Source of the DNA: Kluyvera intermedia
Lineage (GTDB): Bacteria > Pseudomonadota > Gammaproteobacteria > Enterobacterales > Enterobacteriaceae
NCBI RefSeq assembly: GCF_034424175.1
Contig: NZ_CP139986.1
Coordinates: forward strand, 4,402,001 to 4,466,000
Direction: 5' to 3'
Length of the DNA stretch: 64,000 bases
Shown in pieces: positions 45,474 to 54,363 of the stretch. Under the pieces are notes generated by a model that was not told where the DNA came from, did not search any database, and was given only the letters and a program-made list of their open reading frames with translations. The position numbers and the translations under genes are program-made. The first letter of the stretch is position 1; each line of letters begins with the position of its first letter.

Positions 45474-45959
45474 ATGTTAAACCAGTTAGAAAGTCTAAAA
45501 GAGCGTATTCATGGACACCACAAACTGGTCGACCGCTGGCTGAATATTCGTAAGCACCTGCTCGTGGCGTACTACGATTTGGTTGGCCTTAAGCCTGGCA
45601 AAGAATCGTTTATGCGGCTAAATGAAAAAGCGCTCGATAACTTTTGCCAGCGACTGGTCGACTACCTGTCTGCCGGTCATTTCAGTATTTATGAACGCAT
45701 TATCCATAAAATGGAAGGCGAGAGTCCGCTTTTAAACGCCACCAAAATCTGGCCGCAGCTAGATGCTAATACCCAACAGATTATGGATTTCTATGATTCG
45801 ACGCTGGAAAACGCCATCGACCAGGATAACGTGAATGAATTTCAGCAGGCGCTTTCTGATATCGGTGAAGCGCTTGAGGCACGTTTCCGGCTGGAAGATC
45901 AGCTGATCATGCTGGCCTTTAAGACGCTTAACGAAGGCGAATTCAAACGCCCGGCTTGA
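45474..45959 (+). CDS. rsd: Rsd, anti-sigma-70 factor
   Basis: 161-residue regulator that binds the housekeeping sigma factor in stationary phase. It matches E. coli Rsd (158) over most of its length: KLVDRWLNIRKHLLVAYYDL, LVDYLSAGHFSIYERI and LSDIGEALEARFRLEDQLI. The C-terminus (TLNEGEFKRPA) differs from E. coli. I chose the ATG at 45474; an earlier in-frame start at 45459 lacks homology. Divergent from nudC; the TPP riboswitch of thiC follows. Confidence 0.95.
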   Translation: MLNQLESLKERIHGHHKLVDRWLNIRKHLLVAYYDLVGLKPGKESFMRLNEKALDNFCQRLVDYLSAGHFSIYERIIHKMEGESPLLNATKIWPQLDANTQQIMDFYDSTLENAIDQDNVNEFQQALSDIGEALEARFRLEDQLIMLAFKTLNEGEFKRPA

Positions 45960-46015
45960 GATTTGCTGTATTAACGCGTAGTTTACAATCATTACCTCTG
46001 GTTATCAGAGGTTGC

Positions 46016-46113
46016 TTCTTGTCGGAGTGCCCAGTGCGCAAGCACGGGCTGAGACCGTTAATTCGGGATCCGCGGAACCTGATCAGGTTAAGACCTGCGA
46101 AGGGAACAAGAGT
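46016..46113 (+). ncRNA. TPP riboswitch (THI element) of thiC
   Basis: Thiamine pyrophosphate aptamer in the thiC leader. Conserved parts are GGAGTGCC near 46024, the thi box GGGCTGAGACCG near 46046, and ACCTGATCAGGTTAAGACC with TGCGAAGGGAACAAG ending at about 46110. It represses thiCEFSGH when thiamine pyrophosphate is abundant. Confidence 0.95.
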
Positions 46114-46204
46114 TAATCTTCAGTTGCATCGCCCATGGGCGATCTTCCCTCTTGCTTCATCCGTCGTCTGACAAGCCATCTCCTTACTTTTTCTGGAATG
46201 AGCT

Positions 46205-48103
46205 ATGTCTGTCACAACTAAACCATCCCGCCGCGAACAGCGCGCCCAAGCCCAACACTTTATCGACACCCTGGAAGGGACCGCCTTTCCTAACTCAAAA
46301 CGTATTTATATCACCGGCTCACAGCCGGATATCCGTATTCCGATGCGCGAAATCCAACTCAGCCCAACGCTCATTGGCGGCAGCAAAGATACCCCACAGT
46401 TCGAAGAGAACGAAGCCGTGCCGGTTTATGACACCTCTGGCCCGTATGGCGATCCTGATGTGGCGATTAACGTCCAGCAGGGTCTGGCAAAACTGCGCCA
46501 GCCATGGATTACCGCGCGTAACGATAGTGAAGAGTTAGATGACCGTAGCTCGGCCTACACCAAAGAGCGTCTGGCCGATGATGGCCTTGATGAACTGCGT
46601 TTTACCGGGTTACTCACGCCAAAACGTGCCAAATCTGGACACTGCGTCACCCAATTGCACTATGCCCGCCAGGGAATTGTCACCCCAGAGATGGAGTTTA
46701 TCGCCGTACGCGAAAACATGGGTCGTGAGCGTATTCGCAGCGAAGTGTTACGCCACCAGCATCCGGGGATGAGCTTTGGCGCCAGCCTGCCGGAAAATAT
46801 CACGCCAGAATTCGTGCGTGATGAAGTCGCCGCCGGACGCGCCATCATCCCCGCCAACATCAACCACCCGGAATCGGAACCGATGATCATCGGACGTAAC
46901 TTCCTGGTGAAGGTCAACGCCAACATCGGCAACTCCGCAGTCACCTCCTCCATCGAAGAAGAAGTGGAAAAACTGGTGTGGTCCACCCGCTGGGGCGCGG
47001 ATACGGTGATGGATCTGTCCACCGGTCGCTATATTCACGAAACCCGCGAATGGATCCTGCGAAACAGCCCGGTGCCGATCGGTACCGTACCGATCTACCA
47101 GGCGCTGGAGAAGGTCAACGGGATCGCCGAAGATCTCACCTGGGAAGCGTTCCGCGACACGCTGCTGGAGCAGGCCGAGCAGGGCGTCGACTATTTTACT
47201 ATCCACGCGGGTGTGCTGCTGCGCTATGTGCCGATGACCGCTAAACGCCTGACCGGAATTGTCTCGCGCGGCGGTTCCATCATGGCGAAATGGTGCCTCT
47301 CCCATCACAAAGAAAACTTCTTGTTCGAGCACTTCCGCGAAATCTGTGAAATCTGTGCCGCCTATGACGTTTCCCTATCATTGGGCGACGGCCTGCGTCC
47401 AGGCTCTATTCAGGATGCCAACGATGAAGCCCAGTTCTCTGAGCTGCATACGCTGGGCGATCTGACCAAAATTGCCTGGGAATATGACGTGCAGGTGATG
47501 ATTGAAGGCCCGGGCCACGTGCCGATGCAGATGATTAAGCGCAACATGACCGAAGAGCTGGAGCACTGCCACGAAGCGCCGTTCTACACCTTAGGGCCGT
47601 TGACCACCGATATTGCGCCGGGTTATGACCACTTCACCTCCGGCATTGGTGCGGCGATGATTGGCTGGTTCGGATGCGCGATGCTGTGCTACGTGACGCC
47701 AAAAGAGCACCTCGGCCTGCCGAACAAAGAAGATGTGAAACAGGGGCTGATTACCTACAAGATCGCCGCGCACGCCGCCGATTTAGCCAAAGGCCATCCG
47801 GGCGCGCAGATCCGCGACAACGCCATGTCAAAAGCGCGCTTTGAATTCCGCTGGGAAGACCAGTTTAACCTGGCACTCGACCCATTCACCGCCCGCGCTT
47901 ATCACGATGAAACTCTGCCGCAAGAGTCCGGTAAAGTTGCCCACTTCTGCTCAATGTGTGGGCCAAAATTCTGCTCGATGAAAATCAGCCAGGAAGTGCG
48001 CGACTACGCTGCCGCACAAACCATTGAAGTGGGGATGGCGGATATGTCGGAGAACTTCCGCGCCAAAGGCGGTGAAATCTACCTGAAAAAGGAGGAAGCC
48101 TGA
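46205..48103 (+). CDS. thiC: Phosphomethylpyrimidine synthase
   Basis: 632-residue radical-SAM enzyme that rearranges aminoimidazole ribotide to hydroxymethylpyrimidine phosphate for thiamine. The C-terminal [4Fe-4S] motif reads HFCSMCGPKFCSMKIS (CX2CX4C). Other signatures are RHQHPGMSFGASLPENI, DLSTGRYIHETREWILRNSP and EGPGHVPMQMI. One residue longer than I recall for E. coli. The stop overlaps the thiE start by one base. Confidence 0.97.
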   Translation: MSVTTKPSRREQRAQAQHFIDTLEGTAFPNSKRIYITGSQPDIRIPMREIQLSPTLIGGSKDTPQFEENEAVPVYDTSGPYGDPDVAINVQQGLAKLRQPWITARNDSEELDDRSSAYTKERLADDGLDELRFTGLLTPKRAKSGHCVTQLHYARQGIVTPEMEFIAVRENMGRERIRSEVLRHQHPGMSFGASLPENITPEFVRDEVAAGRAIIPANINHPESEPMIIGRNFLVKVNANIGNSAVTSSIEEEVEKLVWSTRWGADTVMDLSTGRYIHETREWILRNSPVPIGTVPIYQALEKVNGIAEDLTWEAFRDTLLEQAEQGVDYFTIHAGVLLRYVPMTAKRLTGIVSRGGSIMAKWCLSHHKENFLFEHFREICEICAAYDVSLSLGDGLRPGSIQDANDEAQFSELHTLGDLTKIAWEYDVQVMIEGPGHVPMQMIKRNMTEELEHCHEAPFYTLGPLTTDIAPGYDHFTSGIGAAMIGWFGCAMLCYVTPKEHLGLPNKEDVKQGLITYKIAAHAADLAKGHPGAQIRDNAMSKARFEFRWEDQFNLALDPFTARAYHDETLPQESGKVAHFCSMCGPKFCSMKISQEVRDYAAAQTIEVGMADMSENFRAKGGEIYLKKEEA

Positions 48104-48738
48104 TGTATCAGCCTGAATTCCCAACGGTACCTTTTCGCTTAGGGTTATATCCGGTCGTTGACAGCGTGCTGTGGATTGAACGCCTGCTGTCGGTGGGCGT
48201 GCGCACGATTCAGCTACGCATCAAAGATATGCGTGATGAGGATGTTGAAGCCGACGTGATTGCCGCCATTGAACTGGGGCGTCGCTATGACGCCCGCCTG
48301 TTTATCAATGACTACTGGCAACTGGCGATTAAGCATAGCGCTTACGGCGTACATCTTGGTCAGGAAGACCTTGAAACCACCGACCTGAAGGCCATTCAGG
48401 CGGCTGGATTACGCCTTGGGGTTTCCACCCACGATGATATGGAGATCGATGTCGCACTCACCGCTCGCCCCTCTTATATCGCCCTGGGGCACGTCTTCCC
48501 GACACAAACCAAGCAGATGCCTTCATCACCCCAGGGGCTGACGCAACTGGCAAGCCATATTGAACGACTCGCCGACTACCCTACCGTCGCTATTGGCGGC
48601 ATCAGCCTTGCGCGGGCACCGGCTGTGCTGGCGACCGGCGTGGGCAGCATTGCGGTGGTCAGCGCCATCACGCAGGCCGCTGACTGGCGCGATGCCACAT
48701 CACAACTGCTAACTATCGCGGGAGCGGGCGATGAATGA
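48103..48738 (+). CDS. thiE: Thiamine phosphate synthase
   Basis: 211-residue TIM-barrel enzyme joining the pyrimidine and thiazole halves of thiamine. Signatures are TIQLRIKDMRDEDVEADV, FINDYWQLAIKHSAYGVHLG and ALGHVFPTQTKQMPSSPQGL. ATG overlaps the thiC stop by one base and the stop overlaps thiF by 8 bp. Confidence 0.97.
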   Translation: MYQPEFPTVPFRLGLYPVVDSVLWIERLLSVGVRTIQLRIKDMRDEDVEADVIAAIELGRRYDARLFINDYWQLAIKHSAYGVHLGQEDLETTDLKAIQAAGLRLGVSTHDDMEIDVALTARPSYIALGHVFPTQTKQMPSSPQGLTQLASHIERLADYPTVAIGGISLARAPAVLATGVGSIAVVSAITQAADWRDATSQLLTIAGAGDE

Positions 48739-49486
48739 TCGTGATTTTATGCGCTACAGTCGCCAGATTTTACTGGGTGATATCGCGATAGAAGGACAGC
48801 AAAAGTTGCTTGGCAGCCACGTGCTGATTGTCGGTTTGGGTGGATTAGGATCCCCAGCCGCGCTGTATCTGGCAGGCGCCGGGGTGGGCACGTTAACACT
48901 CGCCGACGATGACGATGTGCATCTGAGTAACCTACAGCGGCAAATCCTTTTCACGACCGATGACGTCGCCCGACCGAAATCTCAGGTCACCCGGCAGCGG
49001 CTATCCCGGCTTAACCCGGATATTGAACTGGTCGCGCTTGGGCAGCGTCTAGCGGGAGATGCTCTTAGGCATTCCGTAGCACGTGCCGATGTCGTCCTCG
49101 ACTGTACCGACAACATGGCAACGCGCCAGGCGATTAACGCCGCCTGTGTGGCATTGGATACACCGCTTATCACCGCCAGCGCCGTCGGTTTTGGCGGCCA
49201 GTTGATGGTCCTGACGCCGCCGTGGGAGCAAGGTTGTTATCGCTGCTTATGGCCAGACGACGTGGAGCCAGAGCGTAACTGTCGCACCGCAGGCATTGTC
49301 GGCCCGGTCGTCGGCATCATGGGGACGTTGCAGGCGCTGGAAGCCATCAAACTGCTCAGCGGTATTGAGAGTCCTCGTGGAGAATTACGCTTGTTTGACG
49401 GCAGGACCAACCAATGGCGCGGCCTGGCGTTACGACGCGCCCGCGGTTGCCCAGTGTGCGGAGGGCGACATGCAGATTCAGTTTAA
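48731..49486 (+). CDS. thiF: ThiS adenylyltransferase
   Basis: 251-residue E1-like enzyme that adenylates the C-terminus of ThiS. The nucleotide loop is VLIVGLGGLGSPAALYLAGA. Zinc-binding cysteines are in YRCLW and CPVCGG at the C-terminus. DNLQRQIL-type and DCTDNMATRQAINAAC motifs are present. Overlaps thiE by 8 bp and thiS by 17 bp. Confidence 0.96.
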   Translation: MNDRDFMRYSRQILLGDIAIEGQQKLLGSHVLIVGLGGLGSPAALYLAGAGVGTLTLADDDDVHLSNLQRQILFTTDDVARPKSQVTRQRLSRLNPDIELVALGQRLAGDALRHSVARADVVLDCTDNMATRQAINAACVALDTPLITASAVGFGGQLMVLTPPWEQGCYRCLWPDDVEPERNCRTAGIVGPVVGIMGTLQALEAIKLLSGIESPRGELRLFDGRTNQWRGLALRRARGCPVCGGRHADSV

Positions 49487-49670
49487 TGATGAGCTTATCC
49501 AGTACGCCGAGGGACAAAACGTCAGCGCGCTGTTGGCTGAGCTTCATCAACTCAAACCGGGGACAGCGCTGGCATTGAATCAACAGATCCTGCCGCGTGA
49601 GCAATGGGAACAGCAAATCGTGCAGGAAGGCGACCAAATCCTGCTTTTTCAAGTTATTGCAGGAGGTTGA
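49470..49670 (+). CDS. thiS: ThiS, sulfur-carrier protein
   Basis: 66-residue ubiquitin-like sulfur carrier ending in the diagnostic Gly-Gly (LFQVIAGG), which is adenylated by ThiF and converted to a thiocarboxylate. It starts MQIQFNDELIQYAEGQNV at 49470, preceded by GGAGGGCG inside the end of thiF. The overlap and the 1-bp gap to thiG show tight coupling. Confidence 0.96.
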   Translation: MQIQFNDELIQYAEGQNVSALLAELHQLKPGTALALNQQILPREQWEQQIVQEGDQILLFQVIAGG

Positions 49671-49671
49671 T

Positions 49672-50442
49672 ATGTTACGTATAGCCGACAAAACGTTTGA
49701 TTCACATCTGTTCACCGGCACCGGGAAATTTGCCTCATCACAACTGATGGTGGAGGCGATTCGCGCCTCCGGCAGCCAACTGGTGACGCTGGCGATGAAG
49801 CGCGTGGATTTACGCCAGCACAGTGACGCTATTCTGGCACCGTTGGTTGAAGCGGGGGTGACACTGCTGCCCAATACATCCGGCGCGAAAACGGCAGAAG
49901 AAGCTATCTTCGCGGCACAGCTAGCGCGTGAAGCGCTGGGCACGCACTGGCTCAAGTTAGAAATTCATCCCGATGCCCGCTGGTTGTTGCCAGACCCCAT
50001 CGAAACGCTGAAAGCTGCCGAAGCGCTGGTGAAGCAGGGTTTTGTGGTCCTGCCCTACTGCGGCGCTGACCCGGTGCTGTGCAAGCGGCTGGAAGAAGTG
50101 GGCTGCGCGGCGGTGATGCCTCTCGGTGCGCCCATTGGTTCGAATCAGGGATTGGAAACCCGGACAATGCTGGACATTATTATTCAGCAGGCCACCGTAC
50201 CGGTAGTGGTGGATGCAGGGATCGGCGTACCCAGCCATGCCACGCAGGCGCTGGAAATGGGTGCCGACGCGGTGCTGGTCAACACGGCGATTGCCGTGGC
50301 GGACGACCCGGTAATGATGGCGACGGCGTTCCGGCTGGCGGTTGACGCGGGCCTGCTAGCACGCCAGGCGGTGCCGGGCGCACGTAGCGCGCAGGCAAAC
50401 GCCACCAGCCCATTAACCGGATTCCTGGAGGCCTTAGTATGA
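49672..50442 (+). CDS. thiG: Thiazole synthase
   Basis: 256-residue TIM-barrel enzyme making the thiazole phosphate of thiamine with ThiS thiocarboxylate. Signatures are FDSHLFTGTGKFASSQLMVE, LVTLAMKRVD with the catalytic lysine, CAAVMPLGAPIGSNQGL and VDAGIGVPSHATQALEMGAD. The ATG at 49672 follows AGGAGG; the longer frame from 49597 overlaps thiS and is rejected. The stop overlaps the thiH start by 4 bp. Confidence 0.97.
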   Translation: MLRIADKTFDSHLFTGTGKFASSQLMVEAIRASGSQLVTLAMKRVDLRQHSDAILAPLVEAGVTLLPNTSGAKTAEEAIFAAQLAREALGTHWLKLEIHPDARWLLPDPIETLKAAEALVKQGFVVLPYCGADPVLCKRLEEVGCAAVMPLGAPIGSNQGLETRTMLDIIIQQATVPVVVDAGIGVPSHATQALEMGADAVLVNTAIAVADDPVMMATAFRLAVDAGLLARQAVPGARSAQANATSPLTGFLEALV

Positions 50443-51569
50443 AAACGTTCAGCGATCGCTGGCGACAACTGGAATGGGACGATATCCGTTTGCGTATTAA
50501 CAGCAAAACGGCCGCCGATGTCGAACTGGCGCTCAACGCCACGCAGCTCAGCCGCGACGATCTTATGGCGTTGCTCTCCCCGACAGCCGCCGACTATCTT
50601 GAGCCCTTAGCACAGCGGGCGCAAAAGTTGACCCGCCAGCGTTTTGGCAACACGGTCAGTTTTTACGTTCCGCTGTATCTGTCGAATCTGTGCGCGAACG
50701 ACTGCACCTACTGCGGCTTCTCCATGAGTAATCGCATCAAGCGTAAGACGCTGGATGAAGGCGAAATCAGCCGTGAATGTGAAGCGATTCGGGCATTGGG
50801 TTTTGAACATTTGCTGCTGGTCACCGGCGAGCATCAGGCAAAAGTCGGCATGGATTACTTCCGTCGCCACCTGCCGGATATTCGCCGTCAGTTTGCTTCG
50901 TTACATATGGAAGTGCAGCCGCTGGACACCAAGGAATATGCCGAGTTAAAAACGCTGGGGCTCGATGGGGTGATGGTATATCAAGAGACCTATCACGAAG
51001 GAATGTACGCGCAGCACCATCTCAAAGGGAAAAAGCAGGATTTCTTCTGGCGTCTTGATACCCCTGACCGTTTGGGTCATGCGGGCATTGATAAAATCGG
51101 TCTCGGTGCGCTGATTGGTCTGTCGGATAGCTGGCGGGTCGACTGCTTTATGGTCGCCGAGCATCTGCTGTGGCTACAGCAACATTACTGGCAGAGCCGC
51201 TATTCAATCTCGTTTCCGCGTTTGCGTCCGTGCGCAGGAGGGATTGAACCCGCTTCATTGATGGATGAACGGCAGTTGGTGCAGGTTATCTGCGCTTTCC
51301 GCCTATTCTCACCAGACACTGAGCTGTCACTGTCTACCCGTGAGTCACCCTATTTCCGCGACCACGTCATTCCTCTGGCCATCAACAACGTCAGCGCCTT
51401 CTCAAAAACACAGCCTGGAGGTTATGCCGACAACCACCCTGAGCTTGAACAATTTTCCCCACACGACGGACGTACGCCGGTTGAAGTCGCCAGCGCGCTG
51501 ACGGCGCGTGGACTACAACCGGTGTGGAAGGATTGGGACAACTGGTTGGGACGCGCCTCGCAACGCTAA
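50439..51569 (+). CDS. thiH: 2-iminoacetate synthase
   Basis: 376-residue radical-SAM tyrosine lyase providing dehydroglycine for the thiazole ring. The cluster motif CANDCTYCGFS (CX3CX2C) is intact, and FPRLRPCAGG and YQETYHEGMYAQHHLKGKKQ are family-typical. Last gene of thiCEFSGH. I see no obvious terminator directly after it. Confidence 0.96.
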   Translation: MKTFSDRWRQLEWDDIRLRINSKTAADVELALNATQLSRDDLMALLSPTAADYLEPLAQRAQKLTRQRFGNTVSFYVPLYLSNLCANDCTYCGFSMSNRIKRKTLDEGEISRECEAIRALGFEHLLLVTGEHQAKVGMDYFRRHLPDIRRQFASLHMEVQPLDTKEYAELKTLGLDGVMVYQETYHEGMYAQHHLKGKKQDFFWRLDTPDRLGHAGIDKIGLGALIGLSDSWRVDCFMVAEHLLWLQQHYWQSRYSISFPRLRPCAGGIEPASLMDERQLVQVICAFRLFSPDTELSLSTRESPYFRDHVIPLAINNVSAFSKTQPGGYADNHPELEQFSPHDGRTPVEVASALTARGLQPVWKDWDNWLGRASQR

Positions 51570-51942
51570 AGCAAACTGTGCAATGCAGATAAACAGGCTG
51601 GATAGTGCCTCGCAGCAATAAAAAGTGAGGATTGTCCGGGAGAATGATCTTCCTTACGCTGCTTTGGTCGGCTAATCGCGCTGACCAGGGCAGCGTTTCT
51701 TCCTCTGTTGCCCTGCCCAATTTCAATGGATGAAAGATTTATATCAATAGGACTTTTCGAGTGATTTAATCTAAAGATGCAGATTAAATACTCATATTGT
51801 TTCCGATAAAGTATAATTTAACTGTATATAAAATATTCATGGCTTTTCCGGTGGACTATAATTTTTCAAGAAAAGCGATGCACAAATTGCAGCCCTGACT
51901 CTCTCCGACTTTCTGCAATTTTTCCCAGGACTGGAAACCCGT
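51570..51942. other. thiH to diguanylate cyclase intergenic region
   Basis: 373 bp without a gene. It contains a hairpin at 51687-51714 (AGGGCAGCG paired with TGTTGCCCT, including two G-T pairs, and a 10-base loop) without a T-run on either side. 51740-51890 is AT-rich and probably holds the promoter for the next gene. In E. coli a small RNA, SroH, maps between thiH and rpoC; I cannot say whether this region is related to it. Confidence 0.4.
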
Positions 51943-53484
51943 ATGAAGCCTCAAAACAAAAGTCTGTCGTTTACGACCCCTATTTTTATTAGCTTTGCGG
52001 GCATTATCTTCTGTTTTGTACTCATCGCAGCACTCGTCACCGTTATTCAGCGAAATGACATTATCAATGCCTATCATGGTATTAATCGCAATTTTGCCCA
52101 TAATCTCGCGGTCAACTACACCGAGTCCATCCTGCACGAAAATGATTATATTTTGGGCCGTGCGGTGACCTATTTATCGCGCAATGATGAACTTGATAAT
52201 GTGGTGAACAAGGATCCGGATAAAGGGCTGCAATCGATGATGCAGTTGCTGTCGATGATGCCAACGGTATCATCGCTCTCTATTGCTGATAGCGAGGGCC
52301 ATTATCTTCGTGCGCCACAGGTTATTGAACGCGCCAATGCCCCGGTATTTGACGCCACCAGCCGCCCATGGTTTGTTCATCAAGGCGATGCCGGGATCTT
52401 CAGTCGTTATACCCAGCCTTACATCGACTTCTACACCCACCAGCAAACCGTCACGCTGGCAAAACCGGTTATCTCTGCCGAAGGTAAGCTAAAAGGTACG
52501 CTGGCATTTCACTTCGACTTAACCGCGATGAGCCATACGCTGCGCCAGATGAAACCACCCGTCCAGGGTGAATTTTTTGTGGTGAATCGCAAGGGCCAGG
52601 CTTTACTCCATCCCGATAGCGGCAAGCTCTTTCAGACGGTGCTCTCAGACAAATTACTCACTAATATGACCGCGGGCGACGGAGAGATTTTCGATAAATC
52701 AAGCCGCACCTGGTACTACTACTATTCATTCACCAATCCCGACTGGTTTGTTATTTATAAAGTTTCAGGTAAAACGCTGAGCCAACTCGCTCAACATGAA
52801 AGCATTATCGCCAGTTGGGGATTTGCACTGGCAGGAATTATCATCATCACCTTCGGTTTGTACCTGCGCCAGGCTTCTCGAGCCATTCTGATGAACATCA
52901 TCAACGCGATTAAAACCGGTGACACCCAGAATGCACCGGGGCTTGAAGTGATGCTGCACAAAGCGATTGAGGTGAATAAAGAGCGTGAGCGTGCTTATGT
53001 CAGGCAGGCGACGGTGGACTCGCTCACCGGATGCAAAAACCGTTGGGCATTCGACACTGATATCACTGAGTTAATGAACAATCATCAACCCTTTGCTCTG
53101 GCGCTGGTCGATATCGATAACTTTAAATCAATTAACGATACCTGGGGCCATCTCAGTGGCGACATCGTGCTACGCAATGTGGCCCGCGAAGGTATCGCCA
53201 TCCTACAAGCGCACGGGCTTTCGCTGTATCGCTATGGTGGCGAAGAGTTTGCGATTATCTTCACCGCGGAGGTGGTTGAAGAGGCGCAAACCTTACTTGA
53301 AGAATGGCGGATGAACGTCGCCAGTCGGACATGGCGTGAAGAGGGACTCAGCGTTACTTTCAGCGCCGGGCTTGGCGAATGGCATATGGAAACACTGGAA
53401 CATCTGGTTTCCAGCGTTGATGAGGCACTCTATAAAGCCAAACGTCAGGGAAAAAATCGTATCTTGCGCACCTCGCACACCTAA
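51943..53484 (+). CDS. Membrane-bound sensory diguanylate cyclase (GGDEF)
   Basis: 513-residue enzyme expected to make cyclic di-GMP. The N-terminus has a membrane segment (about residues 12-36), then a periplasmic sensor of about 240 residues resembling a double CACHE domain (DATSRPWFVHQGDAGIFSRY then TLAKPVISAEGKLKGTLAFH). A second membrane segment (about 285-307, ASWGFALAGIIIITFGLYL) leads to a C-terminal GGDEF domain starting DSLTGCKNRWAFDTDI. The active-site motif is GGEEF, a functional variant. No RxxD inhibitory site is seen just before it. No EAL domain. The gene is not part of the E. coli thiH-rpoC interval. The ligand is unknown. Confidence 0.9.
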   Translation: MKPQNKSLSFTTPIFISFAGIIFCFVLIAALVTVIQRNDIINAYHGINRNFAHNLAVNYTESILHENDYILGRAVTYLSRNDELDNVVNKDPDKGLQSMMQLLSMMPTVSSLSIADSEGHYLRAPQVIERANAPVFDATSRPWFVHQGDAGIFSRYTQPYIDFYTHQQTVTLAKPVISAEGKLKGTLAFHFDLTAMSHTLRQMKPPVQGEFFVVNRKGQALLHPDSGKLFQTVLSDKLLTNMTAGDGEIFDKSSRTWYYYYSFTNPDWFVIYKVSGKTLSQLAQHESIIASWGFALAGIIIITFGLYLRQASRAILMNIINAIKTGDTQNAPGLEVMLHKAIEVNKERERAYVRQATVDSLTGCKNRWAFDTDITELMNNHQPFALALVDIDNFKSINDTWGHLSGDIVLRNVAREGIAILQAHGLSLYRYGGEEFAIIFTAEVVEEAQTLLEEWRMNVASRTWREEGLSVTFSAGLGEWHMETLEHLVSSVDEALYKAKRQGKNRILRTSHT

Positions 53485-53495
53485 GTCATACCTCC

Positions 53496-53532
53496 ACACA
53501 CATAAAACCCGCAATACGGTTTTTATGTGTGT
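53496..53532 (+). terminator. Hairpin terminator after the diguanylate cyclase gene
   Basis: Long inverted repeat, ACACACATAAAACC facing GGTTTTTATGTGTGT with an 8-base loop, beginning 11 bp after the stop. The T-rich right arm may serve as the release tract. Probably works in both directions. Confidence 0.6.
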
Positions 53533-53545
53533 CATGCACTAAAAA

Positions 53546-53559
53546 TGTAACCGGTTTCA
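53546..53559. promoter_or_regulatory. LacI/GalR-family operator before the PTS genes
   Basis: TGTAACCGGTTTCA fits the LacI-family consensus TGnAAnCGnTTnCA at every fixed position. It lies 111 bp before the EIIB start. No LacI-type gene is in the window, so the repressor is encoded elsewhere. A weaker half-match (AAAGCGGTTG) lies near 53604. Confidence 0.6.
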
Positions 53560-53575
53560 GTTTTTTGAATCGATC

Positions 53576-53595
53576 TTTGTGATGCCTTACACACA
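53576..53595. promoter_or_regulatory. CRP site before the PTS genes
   Basis: TGTGATGCCTTACACA (53578-53593) fits the CRP consensus TGTGA-N6-TCACA in nine of ten fixed positions. It lies about 75 bp upstream of the EIIB start, which suits activation of a sugar PTS gene. Confidence 0.6.
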
Positions 53596-53669
53596 ATCGC
53601 TGTAAAGCGGTTGTTGATCGTTTCAGCTCGCGATAAACATGAGTTATCACGGGTCATGAGGGAGCATTT

Positions 53670-53975
53670 ATGAAGAATATCGTTTTATGCTGCGCTGCAG
53701 GAATGTCCACCAGTATGCTGGTTCAACGCATGAAGGACGCCGCTCAGAAAAAAGGCATCGAGGTCTCAATTAAAGCCGTACCGGTGGCCGAATTTAAAGC
53801 AAATATCAACGATGCAGATATCGTCCTGCTCGGGCCGCAGGTTAAGTATGAGCAAGCTAAGTTACAGGCTCTGGCTGATCCTATGGGCAAAAAAGTCGCC
53901 GTCATCGACATGATGGACTACGGCATGATGAAAGGCGATGTCGTGCTTGAGAAAGCCCTTAAGTTAATGGAGTGA
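53670..53975 (+). CDS. PTS lactose/cellobiose-type EIIB
   Basis: 101-residue cytoplasmic EIIB domain protein of the lactose/cellobiose (Lac) PTS family. The phosphorylated cysteine lies in the P-loop-like CCAAGMSTSMLVQRM (Cys7 or Cys8), and LLGPQVKYEQ is family-typical. The ATG follows GAGGGAGC. EIIA follows after 7 bp. No EIIC permease or phospho-glycosidase gene is adjacent, so this is an orphan pair that must use a permease encoded elsewhere or serve regulation. Confidence 0.9.
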   Translation: MKNIVLCCAAGMSTSMLVQRMKDAAQKKGIEVSIKAVPVAEFKANINDADIVLLGPQVKYEQAKLQALADPMGKKVAVIDMMDYGMMKGDVVLEKALKLME

Positions 53976-53982
53976 GGAAGAC

Positions 53983-54300
53983 GTGGAAGATTTAGAATCA
54001 ATCATCATGGAACTGCTGGTGAATGCGGGTGCCGCACGTAGCTCAGCATTAACCGCGTTGCAGCTTGCTCGCAAAGGTGACTTTGAAGGTGCAGGAAAAG
54101 CGATGGAAGAATCTCGTGAGTTTGTGAAACAGGCTCATGGTATCCAGACCCAGCTCATCGGCCTTGATGAAGGTACTGGCAAATTACCGGTTAACCTGAT
54201 TACCGTTCACTCTCAGGACCACCTGATGAATGCGATGGTGATTCAGGATCTGGCGACCGACATGATTGAACTGTATCGTCGTATTCCTCTGGTCAGCTAA
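53983..54300 (+). CDS. PTS lactose/cellobiose-type EIIA
   Basis: 105-residue helical EIIA protein of the Lac PTS family, which carries phosphate from HPr to EIIB. The phospho-histidine region reads LITVHSQDHLMNAMV. The start is GTG at 53983 with GAGGAAG upstream; the second available ATG lies nine codons further on. It is the last gene of the two-gene unit and is followed by a bidirectional terminator. Confidence 0.9.
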   Translation: MEDLESIIMELLVNAGAARSSALTALQLARKGDFEGAGKAMEESREFVKQAHGIQTQLIGLDEGTGKLPVNLITVHSQDHLMNAMVIQDLATDMIELYRRIPLVS

Positions 54301-54322
54301 TCACGCTGCCATAAGAATGCAC

Positions 54323-54345
54323 AAGGCACCCAATCGGGTGCCTTT
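54323..54345. terminator. Bidirectional terminator between EIIA and the ABC operon
   Basis: Perfect 9-base stem AAGGCACCC / GGGTGCCTT with an AATC loop, then T residues. It lies 22 bp after the EIIA stop and 18 bp after the permease stop on the other strand. Confidence 0.9.
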
Positions 54346-54363
54346 AACTTTCGCGCCTGACAG

